Source: Ahaetulla prasina
Taxonomy: Eukaryota > Chordata > Lepidosauria > Squamata > Colubridae
Assembly (NCBI RefSeq): GCF_028640845.1
Contig: NC_080540.1
Span: 214,517,800-214,581,799 of the forward strand
DNA: 64,000 bases
Direction: 5' to 3'
Below, one piece after another: positions 22,932-35,263 of this stretch (the first letter of the stretch is position 1; each line of letters opens with the position of its first letter). The notes below the pieces were generated by a model that searched no databases, was not told where the DNA came from, and saw only the letters and a list, made by a program, of their open reading frames with translations. The position numbers were made by a program, and so were the translations under genes.

Positions 22932-23074
22932 AAGACTTTGGTGTTGGTTAAACTGATCTATTTTTGCTTAATGGATTTGTCATGAGATGACTATGTGGGA
23001 TTTTATAGGATTATAATGGCATAAGGCAAACAGCCTCACCTGTATTGGACAAATTACTGACAGCTAAGATTGAT

Positions 23075-23224
23075 ATCAGTCTCAATAATCTGGGTCCTCA
23101 TTTTACCAGCCTGAGAAGAATGAAAGACTAAGTCAACCCTGAGATGGTCATGATCGAACTCCTGGCAGTCGGCAGAGTTAACCCTGCAATACTGCATTCT
23201 AACCACTTGGGCCACCACAACTGA
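23075..23224 (-). mobile_element. tRNA-derived squamate SINE, truncated
   Basis: Minus strand reads TGGCCCAAGTGGTTAGAATG, GCAGTATTGCAGGGTTAAC and GGTAAAATGAGGACCCAGAT. Same family as 35029 and 40587, lacking the 3' CTATTG end. Confidence 0.75.
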
Positions 23225-24158
23225 AGATCATACCAGGAAAAGAAAGTCATTTACTGATTTCAGAACTCCTTACAACTTCCTTGCTTTCTTCTCCTTGGTA
23301 TGGAAGGACTAATTCCTCACAAGCCCTCTCCTAGCTTATAGACAACAGGGATAAACACTGTATAGCTGTCTTTTGTTTCTGTTTATGGCATGGAGTGGTT
23401 TGAGATAAAATTGTGTCAGATGGCTCCTAATAGAAAAGAATTGGATGTACTGTAGTTTTCTGCCTCATCTTCCCAGAACAATACAGACAGATGATGTTAG
23501 GGATATTCTGCTTCTCATCAAAAATCCATATTCGCTGACAGCTTTAGATTTCAAGGCAGGATGAGACAAGAAACCATCACTCCCTATCTTTTCCTACATG
23601 GAAAAAAAGAGCAGGGTTCTCAGCAAAATGAGCAATGCAATTTGGAATATAATTAAGTGGACTAATTTAGCCCTCCTTCTTCCCTTCCATGCACACATGC
23701 CGGAGAGTCCTCATTTCTGCAGGCCAAATTTAGAGCATTAGAATTGGATTGCCATTTCCACTTGTGCCCATACTGGAGTGGAAGGGAGGCAGAAGCAAGG
23801 ATTCTGCACATAAACTCTCTTCCTCTCCAACTGGAAAGCATTATGAACCTTTGCCCTAAAGAAATCCCTGTATTCTTTAGGGAGTCCCTTAACTGAGAAT
23901 GTTTTCATGCTCTACTTATGATGTAGGTCGGGGTGATATCTGGCCATGCATTTAAAAGATGTTGTAAAATTTAAGTAGTGAAGAAAGCTCTGGATCCTCA
24001 TATTATGGATATAAACACGAAGAAACAGCTGGACATGTGTTTTACAAGAAAAGAGCCAAAGTTCTAGAAGTCTGATGTGATCTGATTGAAGCTTCCTTCA
24101 GTTGTTTTGAAAATGCTAGTTCTATGTACGGTATAAGGAGCACCAAGCAGAAACAAGC
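23225..24158. other. No gene seen
   Basis: Unique-looking sequence with no coding or repeat motif recognised. Confidence 0.5.
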
Positions 24159-24166
24159 ATGCTCAT

Positions 24167-24369
24167 CAGTGGTGGTATTGACTTACCTTCGCTACCAGTT
24201 CGCAAATGTAAGCACGCGCATGACACCTCTGCACATGCGCAGGACCTTCTGCACATGCGCAGAGCGTCAAAAACGGGACATGATGACGCCTGGGCGGTGG
24301 GCGGAGTTTCTCACAGCTGCCGCTACCGGTTGGCCCAAACTGGATAGAACCTGCTGAATACCAACACTG
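24167..24369. mobile_element. hAT-type MITE, complete
   Basis: TIRs CAGTGGTGGTATT and AATACCAACACTG. Duplications ATGCTCAT (24159-24166) and ATGTTCAT (24370-24377) differ at one base. Inside: CGCTACCAGTTCGCAA, two CTGCACATGCGCAG copies and CCGCTACCGGTTGGCC. Closest to 28219. Confidence 0.88.
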
Positions 24370-24377
24370 ATGTTCAT

Positions 24378-25910
24378 TCCTTTTGGCCTTCTGTATTGTC
24401 CTCAGTATAGAGAAGTCAACTGTGAAAGCAGAGAGTCTTCTCTACATCTCGATGTTTGTTGTGCGGTTGATAAATTTGGATTCTCAGTTGTATAGGAGAG
24501 TCTCTGTGAATGGGGGAAGGTTTTCTTCTCTACAAGCAGAAGAGAGCAAAAACATTGAGAAGAAGATGGAGACAGGGGCACTTCTTCCTGATCAATCTCC
24601 ACACGTGTAGAGTCCACATGCTTACAAAACAACTGCAGAAGGTCACTATGAACTTAGGTCTAACATGCAAGGAAGATTAGCTTCATTGATTCATTCCAAA
24701 CGTTTTGTGTGGGTTGTCATGGACTTGGCTCAGAAACAGCTAAAAAGTGATCAACCATCATATCAGTAATTTGCTTTGTGTGCTGAAATAAATTGGGTTT
24801 GGTTCTATGAAATGGTGAACAAATCCAAATTGAACCCGTGCACCCTTATTTCATCACACTGTGACCTAGAAGATGCTGTTAAATGAGGCATACATGAATT
24901 TCTCACTTTTTCTCCCAAGCAGATATACTGCTTCCTTTTTCTGTTATCGTGATTTTTTTCACACTTATTTGGAGCAGAAATATCTTATAAAGACAATATT
25001 ACAATTCTGGCACGGTGGTCCCAGGTTTTGGGATTAGATATTGTCAGCTGCTTGTGAAACTGCTTTTTCATGAAACAATAGTTTAGAGCAGGAAGGGAAA
25101 TGTAAATGAACTTATGATTGCCTCATTTTCCACATTTTTGTTACTCTAAATGTCTTTAAAATATATTGACAGAGACACAAAGGTGCAGTGAAAATTATAT
25201 ATTTACATATCCATTGCATCAAAAGACAGTAAAACTTTATTGTCATAAATGTACTTAATCAGTTTTATAGAGCCCTGAACAAATAATATTAATAATATTA
25301 TTATAATATTAATAAAATAAGGATATTATGAGGAAATAATATTATGTTGCAGGAAGATTTTCTTTCTGGACTAATGTGTTCAGATACCTACAGTATATTT
25401 GTTTTTAGAGCACATATTCTATATCCTCTACCATTTCTAGGGTCTGAACACAGAGTAACTCAATGCAGCAGCTACCCGTCAGGGTTCCAAGTAACATACC
25501 CATAGCAATCAAAACTCGGAGGTAGTTGGGTTCTTCAAAGAATAGATTTGGCACATGTTGGTCATATTGGCACAAACCCGTGAAAGCCGACTCTAAATGT
25601 TCCCGCAGTTTTCACCTAATTAAAAGTAAAGGTTCTTTCACTTTCTCCAAACAGTCACATGGTCCAATCAGGATACAGTCCACTTGCTGGATGACTCCAG
25701 TCCCCTCCTTCTGGACACCTAGTAGGATTGACCTTGGTTTTATTTTGGCTATAGCACCCCAGCTATCTCTACTTCCCCCTCCCTTTCCCACAGCTCCAGT
25801 TGTGGCAGCACCGAAGCCCCAAAATGGCCACATCCACGTCAGCTTCGGCATTGACACGGCCTATTTTACCAATCAGTAGAAGATGAACTTGAGGATTTTC
25901 CAATACTTGT
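24378..25910. other. No gene seen
   Basis: About 1.5 kb of mostly AT-rich sequence. The frame at 25526-25879 and its antisense overlap in GC-richer DNA but show no known domain. An old repeat there is possible. Confidence 0.4.
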
Positions 25911-26025
25911 ACAGATAATCCTCAATTTCCATTGCTAAGCAAGGTGGTTATTAAAGAGAGTCATACTCAATTTTACAACCTTTTTGGCTACTGTTGTTAA
26001 GTGAATTCAGTTATTAAGATTAGGA
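25911..26025. mobile_element. Tigger-like MITE fragment
   Basis: TACAGATAATCCTCAATTTC then ATTGCTAAGCAAGGTGGTT and CTGTTGTTAAGTGAATTCAG match the left part of the Tigger-like family. Right end absent. Confidence 0.6.
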
Positions 26026-26898
26026 GGCTGGGATCCAAATGTCTCTCCCAGAGCAGGACACATTGTACATTTGGCTCTATCGCTCATTTTCCTCACAATC
26101 CTGGAAGGTTGAGACCCTAACCAGAGCTGCTCTTAGTGACCAAACAGAATGGTAGATTCATTTTGGGATATTGGGATATTGTATAAATTATTAATATAAC
26201 AGGAAAGAGGATGAATGTTCTCTGCACTGAATGTAGTTGATGTAAATCAGTGGAAGAATAATACAATTTTGACATAAAATACTGAGAGTCATGATAGCTG
26301 TATAAATTGATATAAGTACCCAATATGACATAACATTTGTAAGTAACTTTTAGTATTAGAAGCAATTTCCAGCATACTCAAACAATTATGCTTAAAATGA
26401 CAACCATAATCGATTGCTTTGTTTTGGATAGATGACTGTTGTTTACACAGTACTGTATGTAAAAAATGTAAATTAAATTCCTGTTGCATTTAAAAACCTT
26501 TTAGTTGTGCCCCGTTCTTTCTGTAAATGCCTTTCAGAACTATTTTCCATATTCTGATGGAAATCTGTCGGATACAATTGGAATAATTAGACATTTAAGA
26601 GAATTTTAAAAGAGGATAAATAGAATTTGGTGTCAGATTTTAGAGATACTTGGAAGAATGGAGAAAACTGGCAAGAAGTTACGTTGTTCCCATTACTAGG
26701 AAATCCAATTAACTTAAAGAAAATGGCTTTTCCAAATCAAGGCAAATTAAAAAATAAATAAAAAATCAATGGCATCATAAAACTTACAAGACCTCAGGGC
26801 ACAAATGAAAGATAATGAAAGAAATAAGCTAAATAAGTTTCTAAACTCTCTCTTTCTCTCTTTCTCTCTCTTTCTCTTTCTTTTCCTCTCTCTCTCTC

Positions 26899-26954
<56 letters not shown>

Positions 26955-28210
26955 TAAAAAAGACTGCAGTAAATATTTAATATAATTGAAGCTAAAGAGA
27001 AAGACAGATAAATGGAAGAAAACTGAGTGGTTTTCTTTTTCCAAAATTCTTCCTCAGAGAACTAGAAAATTAACTATTATATCTATGGAAAGAAGAGACA
27101 ATAGGATATTTATATGGGCAAGGAAGGACAACTGGTTTTATTGTCAAGTATAAAAATTTTTAAATGGCCATTTTTTGATCCTGTCCAAAACTGTGAAAAG
27201 ATGTTGACAATCAAACGAATATCTGTTAAAGAGCATGGTCAAAGAAAAAACATCAGATAATCAGAAAAGCTTTCTAGTAGTGATTAAGGAAGTATATAAA
27301 ATCAAAGATGTTCAGAAGCAATCTCACATTGGAATTTGTTTTGTCTGATAAAGTAAAAATAAAAGTAAATGCCTTAAAGAAACAGAGAAGTAAGCTGCAA
27401 AAGATAATGGATTAATTTAAAAGAAAAATATGTGACAGCTGTCAATAAAATACTTTGATGCATTGATACTTTGATTTTTTCCTCCTCTGTTCCTCTCCTC
27501 AAACAAGCACATAAGGGCTGGAATTGAGTTTGAAATGACATCAAATTAGGTGATAATAGTACTGTCATACAATGGACCAAACTAAAGATAACAATTCTGC
27601 TGATTTCTTCAGTTTTACAGCCTTTCCTATCTCAATCTAACAGATTCAGCATCAGTATCAGTGGTCACTTTGAGTGGAATCAAAGGAGAGGAAGTGTTCT
27701 TAGGCTTCATCCAGTCCAACTCACTGCTCAATGAAGGATTCATTAGTATCTTTGACAAATGACCGTCTGTTCTTTTTCTTCATTTGGACTCTGCAGAAAT
27801 GAGAACACAGTCAAATCCAAAATTTGGGGAGCAAAAACGTAGCAGCATGGAACTGTGCTGATATAACCAGAAAAAAGCAATATTGCAATTTATCAGAGTG
27901 GCCAATATTGTTTGCTTGTTTGTTTCATGAAGAATCTAAATGAATATAAATTTAGCCGGATGTTTTAGCTTGCAAGTCTCAACCCTTTACTATTAACTAT
28001 TAAGGTTGGGATGGTTAGAAGAGTGTTGGTGCAGAAGTCTCCAAAGTGATATCTAAATAGTACAGGACTATAGTGCCATTTTTTTTTTTAGTATTTATGC
28101 TTTCCAAGATTAATCAAGAAAGGATTGAGTTGTTTAAATAAGCAATATGTAATTTTTTTAAAAAAAATTAACATGTAAAATTAAGGAAAAGGATAACATT
28201 CTGGGTAATG
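26026..28210. other. No gene; simple repeat at 26847-26955
   Basis: About 2.2 kb of AT-rich, unique-looking sequence apart from the CT/GT microsatellite listed separately. Confidence 0.5.
26847..26955. repeat. Compound (CT)n / (TTTCTC)n / (GT)n microsatellite
   Basis: Polypyrimidine run of CTCTTTCTCT-type units followed by a GT dinucleotide run. Its charged antisense frame is an artefact. Confidence 0.92.
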
Positions 28211-28218
28211 CTGTATAT

Positions 28219-28371
28219 TAGGGGTGTGTTCTACTTACCTTTACTACCAGTTTGCAATGGGACCAGGCGCATATATCGTCCATTATGACATCTCGGTGGG
28301 TGGGCGGAGCCTCCCACCGCTTTTACTACCGGTTTGCAAGAACTGGATAGAACCGGAAGCATCCACCACTG
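28219..28371. mobile_element. hAT-type MITE, 153 bp
   Basis: Ends TAGGGGTGTG and CATCCACCACTG. Duplications CTGTATAT (28211-28218) and TTGTATAT (28372-28379) differ at one base. Inner phrases TTTACTACCAGTTTGCAA and TACTACCGGTTTGCAAGAAC tie it to 24167. Confidence 0.85.
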
Positions 28372-28379
28372 TTGTATAT

Positions 28380-29185
28380 ACTTCAGATGGAACAGAAAAG
28401 GCTGTATTCAAAGATCAGGAAATGTTTGCAAGTAGATGCACGCAAATATCATGCTATGGATTTATTTTTAGACAGTAAGCCAGAAGCACTAGTGACATGA
28501 TCTAAAAACGTGACCTTCTAAGTCAAGGTCTAAACATAACATCATAGCATAGGAGACTCTGTTTTGAACAGGTACAACAGAATTGTATTTGATATGGACC
28601 ACAGCTGTTGATAAATTTCAATTTTTAAATTCAAATTAATTTTTGAAGCAAAAATTGCCTTGTCAATAGAACAGAAATGCCCCCATTGAAGAGGGGGGAA
28701 AAACTCTAGCCTCTGTTTTGCTCGGTTCTTTGTGCTTTTTTATAAGCATGGTTTCCTTGATTTTTTTTACCTTTCTAGCTTCTGAAAATAAATGCCAAAA
28801 GTTTCTTAACTGCATGATTGCACTCAGTCAGGGATTGCATAGGGAATGTGAACAATATCATGCTTTCTCTTTGGCAGGTTTGACACGGTGACATTAGAAA
28901 TTAGAAACTTCCAGATTGGAAAGCAAATGATAAATGCTGCCCATTGTCAGGCAGGGGAATGCTCCCTTTTTGGCTTCAGCGTGTTAGTGCTTTCATTGCC
29001 TACCAAATGTTCGCACCAAGACTTTAGCTGACACCTTCTGTAGTTGCTCAGACATAGCCAGCTTGAGATAGGAATAACATTTAGCATTATTTTAAAAGAT
29101 ACTGGCACCTACCTACAAGTACCCCCTAGGCCCTCTGTAGTATTTTTGCAATATTATGCAATTTGTTTGAAGTAAAGGTTTAATG
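28380..29185. other. No gene seen
   Basis: Unique-looking sequence without a recognised feature. Confidence 0.5.
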
Positions 29186-29193
29186 GCCTAGTT

Positions 29194-29628
29194 CCGTGAT
29201 GGTGAACCTATGACACGCAAGCTTTCACCTGTTGCTCTTCCGGGTACCGGTGCACTGGCCAGCTGGTCTTCATGCACGCGGGAGCGCCAGAAACCGGAAG
29301 AGCAGCCTCCCGGTGCACATGTGTGTGCTGGGAAGATGATCTTCTGGTTTCCGGCAGGCACATGCGCACCGGCCAGCTGGTCTTTGCACATGCATGCATG
29401 CCAGAAACCAAAAGATCAGCTTCCCAGCATGTGCATGCACATCAGGCGGCTGCTCTTCCGGGTTTCCTGTGCACACATGCCAGCTGGTCTTCATGTGTGC
29501 ATGCACACCAGAAACCGGAAGATCATCTTCCTGGTGCGCGCATGTGCACCGGGTGGCTGCTCTTCTAGTTTCCGGCACACGCGCACTCCCATTTCAGTAC
29601 TTGGCGCCGAAAAGGTTTGCCAACACTG
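29194..29628. mobile_element. hAT-like MITE with CACA/GCGC-rich internal repeats
   Basis: Ends CCGTGATGGTGAACCTATG and AAGGTTTGCCAACACTG are imperfect inverted repeats. Flanks GCCTAGTT and GTCTACTT match at 6 of 8. The interior is an irregular array of phrases such as CCAGCTGGTCTT, GCCAGAAACCGGAAGA and GGCTGCTCTTCCGG on both strands, giving several long open frames on both strands that are compositional. Second copy at 38141. Confidence 0.75.
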
Positions 29629-29636
29629 GTCTACTT

Positions 29637-31282
29637 CCTTTTCTAAATAGAACATCTGCTGATTTACAATGATGTTCCCTTGCAGAATGATACCCTTGTA
29701 TGTGGTGAGAAGTACTGTGTAGTTTTCTTCTAAAATTTGATGGATGCTGTCATATGTATAATTGTCAGAAGGATGTTGGGTACTTAGGAGCACTTCCATA
29801 ACAGTTCTGCCAAGCCCATCACAGCCATGGAAGAAGATTAAAACTCCCCAGCTTTGTCAATTTGCTACACTAATTGTCTTGCTATAAATGAGGTTCACCA
29901 AGTACACTTTTTACATTAATAGAGCTGATTGATCAGGAGCATGTTTAGTTTATAAAATAAATGGGGAATGTACTTGGGAAGCTGCAGTTAGTTGGGCTCT
30001 TTTATGAAACCAAATTAATCTGAATTAAATATAAGCACCATAAAGATTACAATTCAAAAGTTCTATTAATACATTTAAAATGTATTTCATAACAGCATTT
30101 TTCTATTATGCACCTATAATTAATGTGACTGTAAATGTGTTGAAAATGAGACAAATGAAAGTTCTAAAAGCATTCAAGCTGCCCTTTAGTGGAATCACAT
30201 TAACATACGTGGATGGTTTTATTGTTTGCACATTCCAACTGGTTATCAAATCAATCAAGACTAAATCTGCAGTGTAAGAAGGGGAAAAAAATATAGCATT
30301 TTTTTTTGCAGTAGCAAAGTTGCTTGTCACTTTCCTTAGAAACTGTTGGTATTCTCATACCCCATAAGTTTCTAGACCAACTATAAAACATGGGAAATTT
30401 ATAGTCTGAAAATTTTTCCGATTTTTGGTTATTAGATCCACTAATGATGTCCTTCTCGACCACTGGAGTAAGCTGGGGTCAAAGTTGAAATTCCAGATCA
30501 CTGTGAGCCAGTGTTGCATAGTTTCATAGTTAGATTTTAAATACTAATAAAAAAACAACTGGGGAATTGATTTTAACCCTGCAAAAGTAAGAGGAAATAG
30601 AAGCATAAGATGGATGTATTTCTGAACTTCCCATGCCGCTGGTGTTTAAGAGAACAGCCAACAAAAGCTGAAAAGGAACTCAAGCACTTACTTTTTTGAT
30701 TCAATCATCCTGTGCCAGATAGCTTAAAGGGTATTGCAGCAAAAGGCAAAGCTGCCTAAGGCACTTTGTAGACCACAGCTTCACAACCTGAAGTCCCAAG
30801 CCAGATTCAGTGCCCTCAAACCTTGGATGCATGCCCCGAGTCCTTTCAATTGTACTTTTAAAATGTTAAACTGTACTTTTAAAATGCAATAGAGAAAGCA
30901 AATTATTAACGGCACGAGGAATAATTGTGTTGACTGTATTCAATTAATTTGCACAATTAAGTTGCATATGTGCATAATTACGGTTGCTGTGCCAGCTGTG
31001 ATGCTTCACAAGGCAAGCCGATTTGACAACAGTTACACATGCCTTGGTTACAGCCCAACTTGACTCTATGCAGGCTACGTTTGCAAAGTATCTAAAAATC
31101 ATAGTTAGTGCAACATGGTCATTTAAAAGCTTTGTTAGTATTAAAACCATAAATAATTTAGTATCCAGCCACCCAGGGAAACAGCTCTTTTGTCGTAAAT
31201 CTTTATAGGTGTTAAGATACTGGTTTCCAATACACAAGAGACAGCCTTCTATATCATTCCCAGATTTTAAAAAAATGTGTTG
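29637..31282. other. No gene seen
   Basis: About 1.6 kb of AT-rich, unique-looking sequence with no coding motif. Confidence 0.5.
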
Positions 31283-31975
31283 ACAGAGAATGAGGTAGCT
31301 GGATGGAGTCACTGAAGCAGTAGGTGTGAGCTTAAATGGACTCCAGAGGATTTATTTTATTTTATTTATTTATTATTTATTTATTTGTTTGATTGTCAAT
31401 CATATATAAGATAACAAGTAAAAATATAGACATGATTTGGATACGTGAAAAGAGTAAGTAAAAAGGAATATTAGGACAGGGACGGTAGGCACGCAGGTGC
31501 ACTTATGCACGCCCTTTACAGACCTCTTACGAATGGGGTGAGGTCAACAGTAGACAGTTTAAGCTTAAAGTTTTGGGGGTTTGGGGAAGAAACTACAGAG
31601 TCAGGTAGTGCATTCCAGGCATTGACCACTCTGTTATTGAAGTTATATTTTCTGCCATCGAGTTTGGAGCAGCTTACTTTGAGTTTGTATCTATTATTTG
31701 CTCGTGTATTGTTGTGGTTGAAGCTGAAGTAGTCATTGATAGGTAGGACATTGTGGTACATAATTTTATGTACTATGCTTAGGTCAGATTGAAGTCAGCC
31801 TAAACATAGTACTAAGTTGTACTATGCTAAGTACATAGTACTTAGTTCTAAGTTATCTAAACCCAAAATTTGGAGTCTGGATGGTAGAGGACAGGAAGGT
31901 CCAGAGGAACGTTGTCCATGGAGTCGTGATGAGTTGGACAAAACTTTGCAACTAACAACAACAACAACAATTCAT
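31283..31975 (+). mobile_element. BovB LINE 3' end, split by a LINE insertion
   Basis: 31283-31351 (ACAGAGAATGAGGTAGCTGG...) and 31879-31975 (GGATGGTAGAGGACAGGAAG...CAACAACAACAACAA) join to match 20595-20748. The junction is the 4-bp GGAT, present on both sides of the insert. The end phrase GAGTTGGACAAAACTTTGCA is a mutated BovB terminus. Confidence 0.85.
31352..31878 (-). mobile_element. LINE 3' end, CR1/L3/Rex-like, inside BovB
   Basis: ATTTT/ATTT tail at the left and the minus-strand frame 31761-31516 (VLPINDYFSF, YKLKVSCSKLDGRKYNF, NALPDSVVSS). GGAT duplications flank it. Near 31770-31850 the 5' part is rearranged with repeated CATAGTAC/GTACTATG. Confidence 0.82.
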
Positions 31976-32983
31976 GAGGAGCTACTGTCTGGAGTGCATG
32001 TGGGTAATCACATGATCTCTCCTTTTTCTGGAGATACTTGGCCGGCCAAAATTTGTCATCTGGATACTGATCTCTACCATAATGCCATCCCCACTTCTTC
32101 AAAGATGTGTAATTTGACATGAGTCTTCATCAGAAGTCCAATGTGGGATGTCTTTCAGTAGACTTGCATTTGCCATCATTTCTCTGCTGATGACGGTATC
32201 TCGGAAGGGTAATGTGTTGTTGTTTTCTTCTTCCCTGTGGACTGTCTCATATGTCTTTTCTAATTGCACCCTTTTTTTAATATGATGAAGTTGTCATCTA
32301 TATACCAGATTGCTCTTTCTGCCTAAATTGCTTAGTGATGGAGTTCACAGTCCCAATTGCCATCATAACCCAAGGACTATCCGTAACTAAATAATTATCG
32401 CTAGCTTCAGAAGCAAGTGCTAACTTCAGATAAGGCACTTTTCGGTCTTCTCCAAATCTTATTTTGCACTACAACCCCAAATAAAGAAACCATATTATTA
32501 TTATTTTTCTTTAGGGGCAGGATCTTCATGTCCTTACGCCATTCAGACTCTGAGCCGCAGGTCAAAATTTCCTTGCTAGATTTGAGGATCCATTTTATAA
32601 AGAATTTCTTCTCTTATTTCCTGTAACCTTCTTTCTGAGACAGGAATATAACAAGCAGTGTTATTCTCAAAATATTTTTGAAATGCAGTTCCAAATAACA
32701 AGACGGTGTGGCGTTTTGTCAATCACATTCCTGCTTTCTTTAGGTCATGTTGGGGCAAAAAAAATTGATTGAATTCCATTTTGTGAGGTTACCTCTCTTT
32801 TTTTCTCTCTCTCTTTCCTGTGTTCTTTTAACATAGTGAAACTGCTGCTAAGTAACCAATTCAATGGGAGTACAATTTGGTGTTAATGTCTTCAAAGTCC
32901 CCCTCCCCCTTTTTTAAGTTCAAGGTTATTCCTACCATGCAAAATGTCAGCCAATAAAAATAGCAATAAAAACAGCTTTTTTA

Positions 32984-33014
<31 letters not shown>

Positions 33015-35028
33015 CCCTCTGGAGTGAAAACAAGCAGATACGGTTCATGCTTGTTTTATTCCTTCTTTCTAAATTGCTTTTGATATTTTGAATTACTCTG
33101 GGGGCATCTGTCACGATTGCTTTATGAAGATGAAATGTAGGAAGAACAGGATTAAATAGTTCGTCTGGATTTATCTGTATTATTTGTAAGAAAGCATTTT
33201 ATTTTAGTTCAGATGGAAAGCTGAGTTGCTCTACCGTATAACTTCCCTGGATTTTTGTGAGAATTTAGCAAAGGGCAGTATTACCATTGTGTAAATACCG
33301 TGTCTTTAATTCTCTTTACATCCTTCTTCCAAAGCCAAGTTAAATAATAATAAAGAAATAGATGATATTCCATTTTCAGGTTAAGCACTCATTTCCTTCT
33401 ATCATACATTTTCTTCAAGTGTCAAATTTCCTTAAAAAAAAACACCTATTGTCCATTGACATTTTAAAGAAACATGTACAATTATATTAAATCTTTTTAA
33501 TCCCATTAACAGAAACAATTTATTTACAATCCTTCCTTTTTCATATTAACCAATATATAATCTGAATGTTTCTCTGCCTTTCTCTCTTTCTTTATATATT
33601 TACTTTATGTTACTTATTGGTAACAGTTGCTGTTTTCCTTTCCTGGAATATTCCCAGACAATAAGAATTTCTCACTGATTTTGATTTAGAATACTAAAAA
33701 TATTACTGCATCTAAATATAACCTAGAGAATAGCCATCTCCAGTCTGCTGTGTTTTTCTAAAAAAATACCCTGAATTATTCAACAATTTGGAATCCTTTG
33801 ACAGAAAATGGAAAGAAACCACTATCTTTGCCATAACCATCAAAAAGAATATTTGAAAGCAAATATTAAAAGGGGCTTAAATGATTAAATATATCTCCTG
33901 ACATATAAAAATGAAACAAGTATTAATAAATACAAAAAAAAGCAGACAGTCAAACAAGCATATATATGATAATTCCATTACAATATGGAAATTCTAAGTG
34001 ACAATACATTTAAATCAGTCCTGGTTATTTTTCCTAATGCAATAGAGATGTTTCAGGTCATTCCATCTCTATGACCTCTATTATCTCTGTCCTTCATTTA
34101 ACTGGCCAAGTGTTTAGTTTTCCAGAAAATGCCATGTTATATTAAATCTATTATCATTCTACCATTATAGTGATCTTCACACATGTGCTTTTCTATTTGC
34201 TAACACCAGGAGAAAATCACTATTTTTATTTTTATTGTTGGAATGGAAGCTTTTGGGATGAATGTGACTATGATAAGCTATGATTAAGCTATGATTAAGC
34301 TAAGCATGCATATATTCTAACACTAGATGAGTATCAAGTTATTAGGCATCCATATTTCTCCACCTTTGTTAGACAGACTTATTTTCAAATCACTTAATTT
34401 AATTATTGGGAGCATGGCACAAAGATATCTTGAAAAACATATAATTGAATTGAATTTCAATAACGCTGTCTTTTCCAAAAGAGTAAAACAGTAAACAGAC
34501 AGGAGAGCCAATAAAATCGGAAGTGTTCACTATATAAATAAACTAGGTCACAACTCGTAAGTTGAGATAAATGGATCTAACACCCTAAAAAAAATCAGCA
34601 AGAAAGAAACCTAATGTTTTGGGTTGTTCCTCATTTTATCAAGATATGCAAAAAATAGCATTCAGACAAAGAAACTAAAAACCTAGCCAACCACCATGTT
34701 ACCTGGTAGAGGTATCTATGAATGTTTATATATTGTTTTTTATCAAACAGAAAAGCAAACAAACAAAATGAAACAAAACAACAACAAAACAAAAGCATAC
34801 ATTCAACCCTAACAACCCTAATCAGTCCTGGTCAATTAAACTTAATATTTAACATGTAGGATTCACCCTGGCTAGGTGCTGAAAGAAAATAATATTTATA
34901 TATTGTTGGCAACAATATATATATATTGTTCTTCATGGTTTACAAAGCTGGGATCTGCTAATACAAATAAACATTGCATAATCAGTAACAGTAGCAAATC
35001 ATATTAACCATCATGGGACATCTTTAGG
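31976..35028. other. No gene; (AC)n at 32986-33014
   Basis: About 3 kb, strongly AT-rich and largely free of recognisable young repeats. A fragment near 32365 (CCAAGGACTATCCGTAACTA) may be a Tigger-like end. This is the longest quiet stretch and would be the first place to look for conserved noncoding elements. Confidence 0.5.
32986..33014. repeat. (AC)n microsatellite
   Basis: Pure AC dinucleotide run of about 14 units. Confidence 0.95.
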
Positions 35029-35263
35029 AGCCTTGGTGGCGCAGTGGTTAGAATGCAGTATATTGCAGGCTAACTCTGCCCACAGCCTGGAATTTGATTC
35101 TAACGAGGCTCAAGGTTGACTTCCATCCTTTGGTAAAATGAGGACCCAGATTGTTGGGGGCAATATGCTGACTCTGTAAACCATCCAGAGAAGGCTGTGA
35201 AGCACTATGGGGTGGTATATGAGTCTTAAGTGCTATTGCTATTGCCGTTGCTATTTACTCTCT
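35029..35263 (+). mobile_element. tRNA-derived squamate SINE, near full length
   Basis: Head GCCTTGGTGGCGCAGTGGTT (A-box region), body CAAGGTTGACTTCCATCC, GGTAAAATGAGGACCCAGAT and GGGGCAATATGCTGACTCTG, end GTGCTATTGCTATTGCCGTT. The tRNA-like 5' end implies pol III transcription. Mobilised in trans by a LINE. Confidence 0.82.

Noticed and set aside
25526..25879. Possible coding exon in GC-richer sequence
   Set aside because: No recognisable domain, no clear splice signals, and the antisense frame is also open. Left as unassigned.
26841..27044. Minus-strand frame with Arg/Glu repeats
   Set aside because: Translation of the CT-rich microsatellite.
29210..29650. Long overlapping frames on both strands of a GC-richer block
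   Set aside because: Compositional effect of MITE internal repeats. Frames exist in nearly all registers and carry no domain.
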